A stretch of 64,000 nucleotides of DNA, taken from Terana coerulea. Its lineage: Eukaryota; Basidiomycota; Agaricomycetes; Polyporales; Phanerochaetaceae. This document shows, piece by piece, positions 11,381-23,159 of this stretch. Where the stretch lies: assembly GCA_024811115.1 (NCBI GenBank), contig JAKOGH010000695.1:62001-126000 (forward strand), written 5' to 3'. Both the position numbers and the translations under genes were made by a program. The notes beneath the pieces were generated by a model. It was not told the origin of the DNA, did no database searches, and worked only from the letters and a program-made list of their open reading frames with translations. Numbering within the stretch: position 1 is the stretch's first letter; each line of letters opens with the position of its first letter.

Positions 11381-13687
11381 CCTGAAGTATTCATATCTTC
11401 CCCGATGCTATAAATGTCTCCGTAGTGGTCGGGCCTGGTACCTTGTCGTTACTTCGGAGCCTCCGCACATCGCATCTTGCTGAGCGCAACGGATAGAGCT
11501 TATTAAACGCTTACGGCGAGCTCGACTGGAATAGCGTCGGTCTTGAGCCGGTGTTGCCGAATAGGCTACCTTTGCATGTGTAAGGCTCGCTTCCCTTGGG
11601 CTCGTAGTGGTAGCAGTCTATTGTATGAGAGGTTTATAGAATGCTATATATTGGCTCAAGACTGTCCGCAACACACCTTGCAAATGACACCACATAGATC
11701 CTTCGCCCTTCGAACAGAGCAATTTATCGCAACATGCTCGGGCATGCTGCCGATATTGAAACGTTTTGTACCTCAAGTCGAACCACCTCAGTCGGCCCTG
11801 CCCCTGGTCCAAATCAAACCAAAGCACATATAGCAGACTAGTAGACTCACCGTACGTTGGTTCAGGTCGATCACTACTTGCGGCGCCGTCAGCAGCCACA
11901 ACCGCGCGCCATCGTATCGGCCATGTATATGACCGTTGATGACCTGGGATTTATTTATGGACGGCGGTTGCAGCGAGCGGCATCGTGAGTAGCTTCCACA
12001 GGAACATGTGAATTATTGAAGGGCTTGGGCTAGTTGAATAGCTCACGGTGGGGTGCTTGTGTCGACAGCGCTTAAAATGCAGTATATGACGAGGTGACTG
12101 AGCGTAACGGATTGAGGCGGAAACAGCCTGACGGAACTCGTAAAACTGAACCGGCGGTAAAGGAGTCGACCTTGTCGCCAATGTAGTGATCTTCACGTGT
12201 AGTTTATGAGCTTCATGTAGGCGTCGCATGCCGAGCGCGCACGGGGGCTTTTGTGCCGCCGGATGAACCACATAGATCCGTCTTCAAGGAGCGCAGACGG
12301 TTCAGAACGCCATCGAATACTACGCATCTTCGGCTATGTGCTTGACGCACAAGCCTCGAAGGAGCGGACTCTGAGTGGGACTGGATCCGGGCAAATCAAG
12401 AGGTCAATGACCAACACATTCGGAGGAAAATAAATGTAACTTAATAAAACATACGCAGTGTCATTCCACCTGGTTGCATATTATGTTGGAGAGTCTGCCA
12501 CGTTTCACAGCCGCTCGACTCGTAATGAGTGCGAGCTTTGCCCGAGCGCGAGTCTTCCAGAGAACTGGAGGGCAGCGACGACAGCACTCAGCATTCAGTA
12601 GGGCACCAGAGGAGCTAGTTATAGCACTCACCATACTATTCTCGTGAAAGGAAAACAACTCTGGATGGTTCGACCGTCGGGCTTGCCCAAGTACATCGAC
12701 ATGGCTAAGAGCAAGCTGGCGCACGCGTCGGTGTACCTGCTGGCGCCGCCGGCCGTGGGAAGCAGTAAATGATGCGCTATCAAATGCGCCGCGCCGGCAG
12801 CCGTGACTAGAGGCGCCTGCCGCGTGTCGACGTTGACATACCTCGTCGACGTTCACCTTCAAGCTCAAGTTGTTCCCGACTCCGAAGCATCTGTCCGAGA
12901 CATACCCCCGCCATGTTTTAGTCTGTAAGGTATGCCACCTCTGACTTTGTACTCGTTGGCTTACATTCGACGACGTCACGAATCAGGAATATATACCCTA
13001 GGGCCAGCTTTGCATTCGACATGACCGTCTCCAGCCTTGGCACTGGAAAAACAGTACATCCATACACTCCTAGCAGCGGTACGTACTAGGCTAAGTGCTC
13101 ATATCGACATCCTCTTCATGAACGCCGTAAAGATGCCTGGCGAGCTACGATTGGGAAAGCTAGAGCTGTACGGCGTCAGCGTAGGTCCACTTACCATAGT
13201 CACACATTGTATCACAGCTAATTGATGAGTGCTTTCAGACATTACAGTCAGCAGGACTTTGCATTGTGCGCTAAGTGGAAATGCAAGGTTGGAGCACGCA
13301 TCGACCCTTGAACTCTGAATCAGTGAAGCATAGAACTTTCGAGTCGCAGCCTGCGCTCCGCAATGGAGGATTGGCTTTCAGGATTCTGAGGCAAGCGCCA
13401 TGGGTAACATGCGCACACTAGCTTTGTTCCGCTTACCTCAAAGCCCCATATAAATTGGCGGTAACATTCTCACTGTCAGAGTTCTTGGCTCTTCGTTGAA
13501 TGTGTTCCCTGGAAGCAAGCGCAGGTGAGTCCTTCATCAAATGGAATGCATCGCACCACATCTGAGCATTGCAGCTATGTCGTCATCTTCTCGCACATAG
13601 TCCCCGGGTCCTCGAAGTATAAGAACAGATGTCTTCAAGTCCCATCCAACCTACCTCAGTCGGACATCTATCGCCGAAGGACAAACC
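11381..13687. other. Long intergenic region, no supported gene
   Basis: Several open frames up to 172 codons occur (for example 12461-12979 minus), but their composition looks like chance and no motif or splice pattern supports them. A TATA-like ATATATACC near 12989 precedes an ATG at 13021 from which a three-exon, 62-residue reading can be built, but it has no recognisable character. A TATA box at 13449-13455 (TATAAAT) probably belongs to the gene starting at 13688. Confidence 0.35.
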
Positions 13688-14246
13688 ATGGGTGAGGTCG
13701 TCAAAGACTACGATACGTACGAGGCAGCGAAGATTGCAGGGTGCAAGGCTCTCGGGCTCCGCGTGGATGATCCCAAAATTGTCAAGATCGAGCCGTACGT
13801 CGGGTACGTTATCCACCACAGCCGTTCCACCAGACCATGCCACTAAGTAACCCCTCCCTTGCAGCCGACTGGGGGACAACACTAATCATGTAGTTGGTTC
13901 GTAATCTGCAAACTGAACTTTCGCCCGGTTTTGTGGTCATTGACAACGTTAGCTAACACTCTGTACGCCAGGTATCGAGCTGTCAAACTCCACCAAGAAG
14001 ATCGCGCGCGTTCGACTGGACACCGACGTGCCCAAAGGCATTCATATCAACACCGAGGACTGGCAAAATGCCACAAAGAAGACAGCGTCCTGTATCAAGA
14101 GCACACGGAATAAGCCCATCGCCGAGAACGGCCCTCTGTACGACCAGTATGCCAAGGCACTCTATGGGCTCTCTGGGGACACTATATGGAAGTGGTGGTA
14201 CACTGGGACGAAGCCGACTCACTGGTACGCAATTGCTTATCTGTAA
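13688..14246 (+). CDS. Unknown three-exon protein, ~140 residues
   Basis: I do not recognise the family. Exons 13688-13803, 13865-13896 and 13972-14246 join in frame. The ATG has a strong context (AACCATGG). The product is soluble and charged: MGEVVKDYDTYEAAKIAG, then LGLRVDDPKIVKIEPYVG, NHVVGIELSNSTKKIARVRL, VPKGIHINTEDW and a Trp/Tyr-rich end (WKWWYTG). A good donor-like GTACGC at 14225 and acceptor at 14287 suggest one more exon whose natural frame reads DATDPYNYVHCLYTL, but the phases do not fit without an indel, so I end the CDS at the first stop. Alternating charged and hydrophobic residues support a real globular protein. It could begin further upstream at 13629. Confidence 0.5.
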
Positions 14247-15179
14247 CTGACCAGTGGCTGAACTTTCCTGTTGCCTAAAACTTCTAGATGCGACGGACCC
14301 ATACAACTATGTCCACTGCTTATACACTCTCTCGAACTTAACAGGGTGGAGAACGTGGCACATATAGGCATACGTACGCAGGATACCCCCTGTATCGGCC
14401 ACGGAATCTCTAGCACTTGTTCAAACGCTCAGGCTTGAGTCAGTACATCAATATTCAGCGACTGGATTGCGTGTTACCCCAGTCGCGGCAAGTTAAGGTT
14501 GTATAGAGCCTCAGGATTGGACTTGTAAGTTGTGGGTCTCCAGGGCCACAATACGCGAAGCACTGCGTTGCAGCGGGCTTGTCTTCGCTGCGAACCATCG
14601 CGCATGTTCACCGACAGATTTGTGATGCGCCATCAATATTCAGCGACCAATAGTATCGCAGCGGTGGACTCGGCGCTTCCAGTCCGAGTCGGCACGCAGC
14701 GAGGTTGCAACTGTCGCACCTCTCTGGGATGTCCTCCACCTCGAAAAGCTGCACATCTTCACGCTACTCAGAAAATTTGAGGAGGGCCCAGCTAGTAGCA
14801 CACTATCGTCAAGCTCGACTACCGCCGGCACTGGCTCAAGCATACAGTACCACGAGATGCCTAGACCCGTCCTCAACCCGTCCTCCTTCCGAGTCAGGTC
14901 GAACCCCAGGCTCGCAAGGTCAAGGCGAGTGCTGAAGGAATGAGGCTTTCCATCAACTTTCACTGCCTCGTATAATATCCATGCTTCAAGGTGCGTCTAG
15001 AGCTCGGATTTGTGTCCTCTGACCCCGCGTCGACTCTATAAGCAATCTCTAAGCGCCTCGATCTCGTCGGAACTAGCTTCAACTCTGAAGTACTAAGATA
15101 AGATGGGAGGCTATGCGAGGTAAGCGTGCTGTACTTATCGTGAGAATAGTAAATTCAGAACGTCCGTGCGACGCCATTA
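14247..15179. other. Intergenic region
   Basis: It may contain the last exon of the preceding gene (14288-14360). Otherwise nothing is supported. The right edge is the TA target site of the miniature element at 15180. Confidence 0.35.
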
Positions 15180-15368
15180 CAGTGTCTTGCAGGAAAACGT
15201 GCAGGTGGCTGTTGCGTTGTTTGTCCTGTACAAATTTATGCCTTTTGAGGTAACTTCAATGGTCTCGCCCGGAGACTGGCCCATCATCCCAACCTTATAA
15301 GGCAAAAATTTGTACAGGACAAACAACATAAAAAATCGCGCGACTGCACGTTTTCCTGCAAGACACTG
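15180..15368. mobile_element. Miniature TIR element, family 1 (189 bp)
   Basis: It starts CAGTGTCTTGCAGGAAAACG and ends with the reverse complement; the two imperfect inverted repeats (about 75 bp each) cover most of the element and share a TTTGTCCTGTACAAAT block. TA dinucleotides flank it at 15178-15179 and 15369-15370. The TA target and CAGTG ends fit Tc1/mariner-type non-autonomous elements. It has no coding capacity. A 576-bp relative lies at 31459-32034. The F-box-like gene begins about 100 bp to the right, so the element may sit in its promoter. Confidence 0.75.
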
Positions 15369-15471
15369 TACCCACAGCCTGTCGGAACCTTCAGAGAACA
15401 TGCACCGGGCACACAGCCTCCTCGAGAGATAGAGTTCTTTCTCGCGGTCAACTTGTCCCTCAAATCCCGAC

Positions 15472-17179
15472 TTGGTACTATCTCTGTATGCGACAACCTT
15501 GGGCGACCCCGTAGCCAGTGAGCAACATACATACACCGTTGTCGCCATAACTGACCGCAAATTCCAGTACTACGTGCACTTGTCATCGCAACTCCTAAGA
15601 GTACTTGCTTCTCAGCCCAGACCAGCGAGTATGGGTCGCCCTCGGGGAGGGTTGCGCCATCAAGATCCTCTTCGGCGGCGTCCGATACCTCCTCCATACG
15701 TCCTATGGGTCAGAGGAGAACTTTGGGAGCTCGAGCAGACGTTGACCAGGGGTGTATGGTCAAAGATTCCACTAGAAGTCGTTCTTGGTCCCATGTTGGA
15801 CGCCTTGATGGACCTTTCATCCGATACGAGATTCCGCAATGACTGGATCAAGACAGTTTCCACGACGTGCCTGCTATGGAGTCATCGGCTTCGTCCCCTC
15901 TTGTTTGCCAGCCTCGATCTCAAGGATCTTTCGGATGTCATCTACCTCACAAGCATCCTTTCCTCCCGGCAATCTAGCTTTCTGGAGGAACACATACGCT
16001 CCATTAGTTGTCGTAGCTGGAACTCGACAACACTCCAGGCAACGTACATCGTGCCTCGCTTTCTTAGACGCATGCGAAGTGGTGTTGAACTGCAGCTGTT
16101 TTCAGAGATCCCCGATCGCAAACTACCCATCTTCTCCCTGACTTCACGACCCAGGCTTGCACATCTTCAGTCCATCCATCGGCTCACACTGTATAGCTTC
16201 CGTCTGCCGTCCTTCTCGGCGCTTCTTCGTTGCCTCGGGGCCATCCAAAGCTTGCGACACTTGTCGGTCTATGGACTGCAATGGGATGGCAACGACAGCC
16301 CGGACCAACTTCCAGATTGTTCGGCAACGTTCTCCAATTTGGAGAGCCTTGACGCAGCCGACTGCACGCACAATTGGGCGTTTGGTTGGATTTTTGCGGC
16401 AGCGAGTCTTCACCACCGGTTCAAACGCACCGGCCGTCAAGGATTGCAACACCGCAGGGAGACAAACATCAGCGCGATTGTCTGGATGGTGGAAGCCCTC
16501 TCAGAAAAGATCGATCGGTTGTTCTTCAGCACACAGAGTCGAAACTCTGACGGTATGCATTCAATTGTACAAATGCTTTCTACGCGAACGTTGATACATT
16601 GCTTTTTGGTCAGACCAATTCGTTTTTGCCGTCTCTGAGTTTGCGGGATGCCGGTGGATGGCCTTTACTACTGGCCGTCAACATGATGGCACATGGGCGC
16701 TGAAGAAGGCGATTTGGCTTTACCACTCTAAGTCTCACCTCAACGACATCTCCTGGAGCCCGTCAACGCCCGCTACAGTGCCGCGAGCTGGGGATCTGGG
16801 GGCACTAGAGCTGTGGTGCCTTCATTACGAGGGCGAGGGCGAGAAGGTCAAGGCGAAGTGCCGAAAGCTGCTGGTGAAAGCCAGGGCTCAGATAGGACCT
16901 GGAATTGACCTGTCACTGCATAGCTATCAAACCGATTTGGACCAACTCGGACACAGCTCGGACATCATGAACAACATTCTCGATGGGACGTACAAGGACA
17001 TGCGTCTGGAAAGCACTTGGGTCGTCCCCGCGAGGGTGGATGAGTCGGACTCAGACGCTTCGAGCACTGAGTCCGATTCTGACGGTTCAAGTACCGAGTC
17101 CGAGTCGGGTGCTGGCTCTGGCTCTGATCCGGACGTCTCAGACGTTGAGTCCGAAGGCTCTGAACTGGAAGCAGCTTGA
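15472..17179 (+). CDS. F-box-like protein, copy A
   Basis: Two exons, 15472-16552 and 16614-17179, join in phase into about 550 residues. An F-box-like segment starts near residue 95 (WSKIPLEVVLGPMLDALMDL) and ends with a WSHRLRPLLFASL motif typical of agaricomycete F-box families, followed by leucine-rich-like stretches (LHRLTLYSFRLPSFSALLR; SLRHLSVYGL). The C-terminus is acidic, Ser/Asp/Glu-rich (SDSDASSTESDSDGSS). F-box proteins link substrates to SCF ubiquitin ligases; the target is unknown. The true start could be a later Met such as 15631. After the stop, another frame continues with protein-like sequence to 17327 (DDVYYPADWFMLARN), so a 1-nt indel near 17170 may have shortened the reading. 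A disrupted paralogue lies at 50.9-53.6 kb. Confidence 0.72.
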
Positions 17180-18579
17180 TGACAACTGCGAAGCCGAAGA
17201 AGGCAAGGAAGGTAAGCCTATTTCCAGTCACTGCGATGCCCCCAGCTCGCTGGACGACGTCTACTATCCGGCTGACTGGTTTATGCTCGCCAGGAACCTC
17301 GCCGAAAAAGTTAAAAAGGCATCCTGAAACGCACCGTCCCAAGTTTTTCGTCGAACGAGGATGTTCAATACGGCGAGCTACTGGTGTCGAGACTCGATTG
17401 CGCCGGCAGCTCCGCTATTCACGATCTCTCTAGTATACAGTGGCTGCTAGCACCCGCACGGGAGCGTACCTCCATACCATCTCCTGTGCTGTTTTTTTTT
17501 GGTCTCCATTGTTTTACGTCCGTCAGGGGTATCCCTATGGTGGACGGTCTCCTGTGATACTCGCGTACTCTTTGCGGGCAATTGCTTGGGGCCTTACGCT
17601 ACCGTCCGCTCCATACATCAATCTTTCCAGCTTTGCTCGCCAATTCCTCCCTTTCGGAGTCAGTTTCTCGGCTATTCATCCCTTGGTTTTAAGGTGCCGC
17701 AACTGCGCTCGCCTCGCCCTCTTTCTATGAGTGCTCTGACAAGAATTGACACTACTTACTAAGGGCAAACACGCTCGTGCCACCCAACTTTGAACTAGTA
17801 GGGCCCCCGGCGGCTTTGAGACCTGCTTGCGACAGACTTATAATTAGTGGTCTGCTGGAGAGCCGGTGAGTGCCGTCACTGTGAGGCACAACCCAAGACA
17901 GAGGAGATGTCCCCACCGTAGTGACTAAAATTACTGCTTTGGGGACCGCAGTACGCGGCTTGAGACTGCAATGCTTGCGATGGAATTATATTTATCGGTC
18001 CGCTGGCGAGCCGTAAAGTGTGATCACTATGGCGCACAACCCAAGACAGAGGGGGCTGCAGCCTGCAGCGGTGTACACAGGGGATAGCGTAAATGGTACT
18101 TTGGCTTTATCAAAGGCGCCGAGGCTGCGAGTAAAGCCGTTGAAGCCAGCGACAGTATAGGGGATGTCAGAGATGACGACTCTGAGGAAGCAATTCTGCG
18201 AGCAGAATCGGCATCGGAATCCCCTTGGAAGCGGCTCCAGAACTGCCTCTAGGCGATTATCGTCAAGCAGTCGAGTCCATGGTCGACTGGAAAAGCGACT
18301 TGAGAATTGCCATCATCGCTTGCCCCGGCCCCTCCTAATTTTGCATATGTGGTTAGCGAATGACGCAAGGCTCAGATCGACTCATCGATAGTACGAGTAG
18401 AACGACCGCGTCCACCTCATGCACTGGCCTCGTTCGCACTGAGGATCAGAGAAAACGTTAAGCGTGGACTAGATACAACGCAAACGCCTCAATCAGAATA
18501 GCCTTTTGTGAAGGACCAGAATTCAGGGACGCATCGCTCACCACGAGGAGACCCTCTAGCTAAGCGAGTGTTCGAGACG
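17180..18579. other. Intergenic region with a degenerate repeat pair
   Basis: Apart from the possible C-terminal extension of the F-box-like gene (to 17327) and the repeat pair at 17801-18053, I see no gene. Open frames at 17440-17762 and 18164-18391 look accidental. Confidence 0.35.
17801..18053. repeat. Two degenerate direct repeats, ~145 bp spacing
   Basis: Units at about 17801-17905 and 17941-18053 share, in order, a GGCTTTGAGAC/GGCTTGAGACT block, a GCTTGCGA block, TATAATTAGTGGTCTGCTGG versus TATATTTATCGGTCCGCTGG, and GCACAACCCAAGACAGAG. This is an old local duplication. Confidence 0.6.
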
Positions 18580-20285
18580 ACGCCTTCGATCCAATGCGCC
18601 GGCGTAGAGCATATGTCCAGATGGAAACGGTGATCGGAGGGGTCCAACTTCTGCACGTATATGAAGAACTACCAGAGCTCTGATGTCAGCTTTCGACCTC
18701 AATTTCATCCCATGCCGTCATGTCCTCGTCTATCGAAGACGAGACGCGGTATAGGCGGTATAGGCGAAGACACTAGGCTTGCACTGGATGCGAATAGCCC
18801 CGGCGAACGTGGGCGGTAGAGTACGCACCGTGGGTTTTCGAAGAGCGTGCTAGATCTTTTTTCTGGATTACGGCCTGCAAGGCCGCACGTCGATCTCCTG
18901 GCTTGAACCTTCCACTTCCACTTACCGCGGTCGCGACATTGTCACGAGCTTGTAGGACGCTTCTTCTGATCGTGTTCTGCCGTGGCCAGAGCAGAATCAG
19001 TGCTGCGGGAATAGAAAGCTGGAAATCTGAGTGCTCACCCTTGATAATCTCCAAGGACTTTGCACTCCGAGAAGGGTGCGGCGCTGACCGTGGTCTGTGT
19101 TGGAGAGAGACTACGATTCGACGCAACCAGATTGGGGCATTCGTTGCTCACGGCGGCCGGGCCAGCCTGCGCTTTGGGCCACGGATACGTTGTTGATCGC
19201 ATCGTACATCTCGCAAAGCCCCGCCCGCAAGCCCCGCTCGTCCGCAAAGCCCTGCCTAAAACGGACCGCGCCCGACCGGTTTCGACTCCGGGGCGTCCGC
19301 CGTGCCTCAATATGCAGCCATCGCGGAGCTGCCACTCGCGCCACCCCGCGAGGCACGCCAGCGCGCTGCAAATCGCGGGCGCGGAGGGGCCCGTCGCCAG
19401 GCACGGCACGCGCCGCCGCCTAGCCGCTCCTCAGTGCACCCGCAGCGGCAGTCGCTCAACTCGCTTTGTCGCTGGCGACAACAGCGATGCCGTAAGTTTC
19501 CCGTACGGGCTGCGGGATAGCCCAGTGTGCGCGCGCCGGCCCGGGATCTTCTCGTCAAGTTGCCAGAGGCGCAGCGGCGCCGGATGCATTGGCTCCCGCG
19601 CATCCACTTGGAAAGGTCATGTATGGAAGCTCGCCGGTGCGTGAGCTGTGCTGCAGCTCGAGTGCGCAAGGTCCTGTATCAGGATATCTGTCCTGATAGA
19701 GTAATATGCATGTGCTTTTCCCTGGTTTTCCCTGCAGGGTCTGCTTGCGCCGTTCCCTAGAGACAACGTGGCATGCTGCATCTGCTCTACTTGGAGGATC
19801 CGGTTCAATGGGGCGCAGGACGAGGGCTAAGGCTGTCCCGAAGAATAGTTGCAAACTGCCGGCGAGGACGTGTGAACTGTTGGTGTAGTTGTCGAACGTT
19901 GCGAAAAGTCTAGGCAGAGGATTGGAGAACCGCGTCTCTCCGACTCTCCACACCCGGGGATACTAACTCTCCTGCCTGGCCTTAGCCAAAGACAGAGCAA
20001 TGTCCAATGGGTGTCCAACTGTAACTCCACAGTCAATGTTCCTGAAGCGGCGGGACGCCGCCATCATACGTTACCGTAAGTACTCTCGCACTAGACTGCT
20101 CGGTAAGCTTCGCGCCGACATTGATACTCCTTGGTGCATCCACGAACCTGTTTTTCCGCGCAGAAGGTCCCGCCGAGGACGTCGTGGTGCATGTGCTCAA
20201 GTCGTCAGCCGCCACCAAGCCTAGGGAAGCAAGCGTCGAAATTCATGCACTACCGATTAATCAACGACGACCCCTGATACGCCTC
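18580..20285 (-). repeat. Left arm of a large inverted repeat
   Basis: Its reverse complement aligns, with gaps and roughly 75-80% identity by eye, to 37750-39390. Shared landmarks include GACAACGTC-type sequence at the inner end, a CTATCAGGACA block near 19685 (38305 in the right arm), GATTATCAAGG followed by GTGAGCAC near 19050 (38955 right) and GCATATGTCCAGATGG near 18612 (39357 right). On the plus strand a GTAAGT donor at 20075 and a CGCGCAG acceptor at 20162 are matched in the right arm, and the exon after them keeps AEDVVV and LKSS in both arms, so the arm probably carries an old gene reading towards the SLATT copy. I cannot assign a function. Confidence 0.65.
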
Positions 20286-20663
20286 AAGAGAAATGCAGAG
20301 GGGATCATGGCGAGTTGGAAGGAGCTTGGAAGGAGAGACCGTGGGAGAAGTCCCGGCAACCGCCACAAAGCTAAATGTGATGCGCCATCACTTCACCAGC
20401 CCGCATTGTTATTGCCAAAGCGCAGTGCATTCACTCGTGTGTACGAGGAAAGCGACATAAAAACAGAACATCCCAAGAAAATATAATGCTACAGTACCAG
20501 TAAACTATTACCCCAGTTGTAGAGAGACGTTGCTAGGAGTGGGTGATAAGAAGCTAATAACGAAGTGCAGTTGACAAGCCGTGAAGAGATCGCGATGCAG
20601 TGTTTGTGTGGTACAACCTTCCGAGAACTGACTGTGTGTTAGGCAAAGATGCGTTGCGCGTCC
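20286..20663. other. Spacer between inverted arm and SLATT copy 1
   Basis: The open frame that enters from the arm continues to about 20486 (ending with a Lys-rich tail). The rest is presumably the 3' flank of the SLATT gene. Similarity to the second SLATT locus begins near 20690. Confidence 0.3.
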
Positions 20664-23159
20664 TCACACATGCGACTGGCCATACACCGCGCCCATCGGC
20701 ATCGCCGCCTTCTCGCTGTAGTGCCCCGGCATCGTCTGTTGCAGCGGCACCGCCAGCGGCTGCGCCGCCGCCGCGTCGTGGTGCAGCGTCGGCACCATAT
20801 GCTGCAGGCCAGCTTGAATCGCATGCCCCGCGCGCTCGGGGTCGTGCATGTACGCCGCCCCGCGGCTCCACATGTCCTTCACGACCTTCTCCAGCCCGCC
20901 CGACTCGTGGCCCATGATCTCCTCGAACCGCGTGCGGTACCCGGCGACGGCCGCGTCCTGGTCCGGCCCCGTCAGGTGCCCGCGGTCCAGCACCGCCGCG
21001 TCCAGGTCCCGCACGAAGTTCTCCAGGTCCTTGCACCGCGCCATCGAGAACTCGGGCTCGCCCGACCCGCGCGCCTTCGCGAGGTACGACGCCGTGAGCG
21101 TCGACAGCCCGCCCAGCACCGAGACCGCGATCGACGTCTGTGCTGCACGTGAGCGCCGCGGTCAGCACAACAGGGAGGAGACGGACGGACCTGACGCCCT
21201 GTCGTCGCAGCCGCGACGCCCGTGGTGAGTGCGCCGAGAAGGACCTGGGCGCCGATCGCAAAGTTGAGCGACCAGCCCGTCGCGCGCGCTGCGAAGCGCT
21301 GTCATTCAGCATACCATCGCCTCCGCGCTAGATTTAACGACAAACGTGCCTTTTAGCTTGGCTTTCTGCAGCTCCGCCTTTGCGTTGTCCAACGTCGGCT
21401 TCAGCCTGCCTTCCACATTCCTTTCGCCATTCTGTTGAGAAAGAGAGAGAGCCGTCAGCGCTCTGCTCGCTTAGACTTCGAGGATATGGGTGCAATGCCT
21501 GACCGCTCCGCCCGTCTTAAGCCCACGATGGCGTCGCACGGCGACACGCAGGCAAAGCCTCGAGGACGGAGCACGCCAGGCTGGACAAGGAAGGGCTCAG
21601 AGCAATGCACGGGGGCTCCAAATTTTCGATATCAGAGGCTGTGCACCACCACTCGACGGGAAGCTCCGGGCTGCTCCCGAAAGTGGACGCCTCCCGCAGC
21701 CAAATGAGATGGCCCGCCGGTATCCACAAGGCACAAGGACGTCCGTTGGAGATGCCCGCGCGCGTCCATTCCAGCTGTCCGCGTCACCCGCGCATCGCCA
21801 GGGTCCCCTCGTCACCCGAGCACAGACCCGACCAAGGGTCCAGACAGCGTATGACCGCATTATGGGCGTCTGGGGGTCATCGAGGACGGACGGCACAGAA
21901 GGAACAGAGAAATGAATCTGGAACGGGAAGGACACTCACCGATGAGAGATACGACTCGCCCATCGTGGACTTGCGCGACCCGCCGACGTTGAACTCCGGC
22001 ACGGCTTCCCACCGTAGCTCGTCGCGCGGCCGAGGCTGCGCGGACGGACGTAGTCCGCGCCGGCGGCTGGCGCGTTGCCCGTCGCCGTCGACCCATGGCG
22101 CGAGAGGTGCCCGGTGAGACGATCCCGCGAGTGTCCACTCGCCCCGCCGTAGGTGCGTGAGCGTGCGTTCGGGGGCCGCTGCACGGGCGACTGTGTCGGG
22201 TCCGGGTACGGGCCCGCCATGGGCAGCGGCGACATCGTCGTGGGATATTCGTCGTGCTCGCGTTCGCGCGGCGTGGCGACGTGCAGCGAGAACGGGCGGC
22301 GGGGCGTGCTTGTGTGGCCCGCGGACATGGGAGAACGCGCCTGTTCGTCGCCGGAGTAGCCTGGCGACGGCGAGCGCGTGAAACGGCGGCTGCTCTGCTG
22401 TCGCTCGACGGCGGCCTGAGAGGTTTCTGGCGGCGGGAAGTACGCCGATATGGGCTTCGGAGGAGGCGCGGGTGCGAGGCCGAGCGAGGAGCGTCTGGAT
22501 TCTGGAAGGAGGATGCCTGGCGTGGCAGGCTGGGCGGCCGGAGACGAGGGCGCGGCGTACTTGAAGGTGGGTTCTATGGCGGGGAGCTGTATCTGGATGG
22601 AGGGGCCTGACCGAGCAGAGGTGGGACGCGACGAGTCTGAGTCGCCTCTGGCTGGTGTGTGGGTTCTAGACGTAACAATATGATGAGCAGGTTGTGGTGG
22701 TGCGTCTTCTACTGGCTGAGGCGGCGTGCTGGGCTGAATGTTGACCGCAGGCACCTCGATGCGGCCATCGCTCGACCGTGCCTGTGGCTCAGCCCCACCA
22801 GAGGGACCTGACCGTGCAGAGGTAGGATGCGACGACTCCGAGTCACCTCTGACGGATGCTGGTACGTGGGCTGAATGCGTAGCTCGATGCTGAGCAGGCT
22901 GCGACGACTCCGAGTCGCCTCTGGCTAGTGCTGGTGTGTGGGCTATATGCGTGGCTGCATGCTGAGCAGGCTGTAGTGGCGCGTGTTCAGCAGGTTGTGA
23001 CGGCGTGCTAGGCTGGATGTTGACCGCAGAGACCTGTATGTGGCCCTCGCTGGATTGTACCTGCGACTCTGTCCCGCTGCTGTCTGCGTCCCTCGAGCCC
23101 TCAGGCGATGGTGTATGCGTCCTGCTGCCGCTTGGCGACTCTTCGTGGTGGTAGTCCAT
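20664..23159 (-). CDS. Fungal SLATT-domain membrane protein, copy 1 (frameshifted)
   Basis: Exons in transcript order are 23159-21940, 21431-21350, 21288-21191 and 21137-20664, about 620 residues. The first 400 residues are disordered, Ser/Pro/His-rich, with internal repeats built around ARGDSESS and QPAQH. Exons 2-4 encode the fungal SLATT region: a helix rich in Lys and Ala, a first hydrophobic segment (NFAIGAQVLLGALTTGVAAA), a second (TSIAVSVLGGLSTLTASYLA), then ARGSGEPEFS and a helical domain ending HMVPTLHHD. Bacterial SLATT proteins are predicted two-helix membrane effectors of nucleotide-signalling conflict systems; the fungal role is unknown. Exon 1 lacks one C at 22008-22010 relative to copy 2, which destroys the frame before the membrane part. 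The donor after exon 2 is GC, not GT. Confidence 0.8.

Noticed and set aside
12461..12979. 172-codon minus-strand open frame
   Set aside because: No motif, no splice context and a composition typical of non-coding sequence.
13021..13318. Three-exon 62-residue reading after a TATA-like box
   Set aside because: Splice sites are acceptable, but the product has no recognisable pattern and nothing else supports it.
20554..21312. 252-codon Arg-rich minus frame and several plus-strand frames over 20.6-21.3 kb
   Set aside because: They are shadows of the SLATT exons in other frames; the same shadows recur over the second copy.
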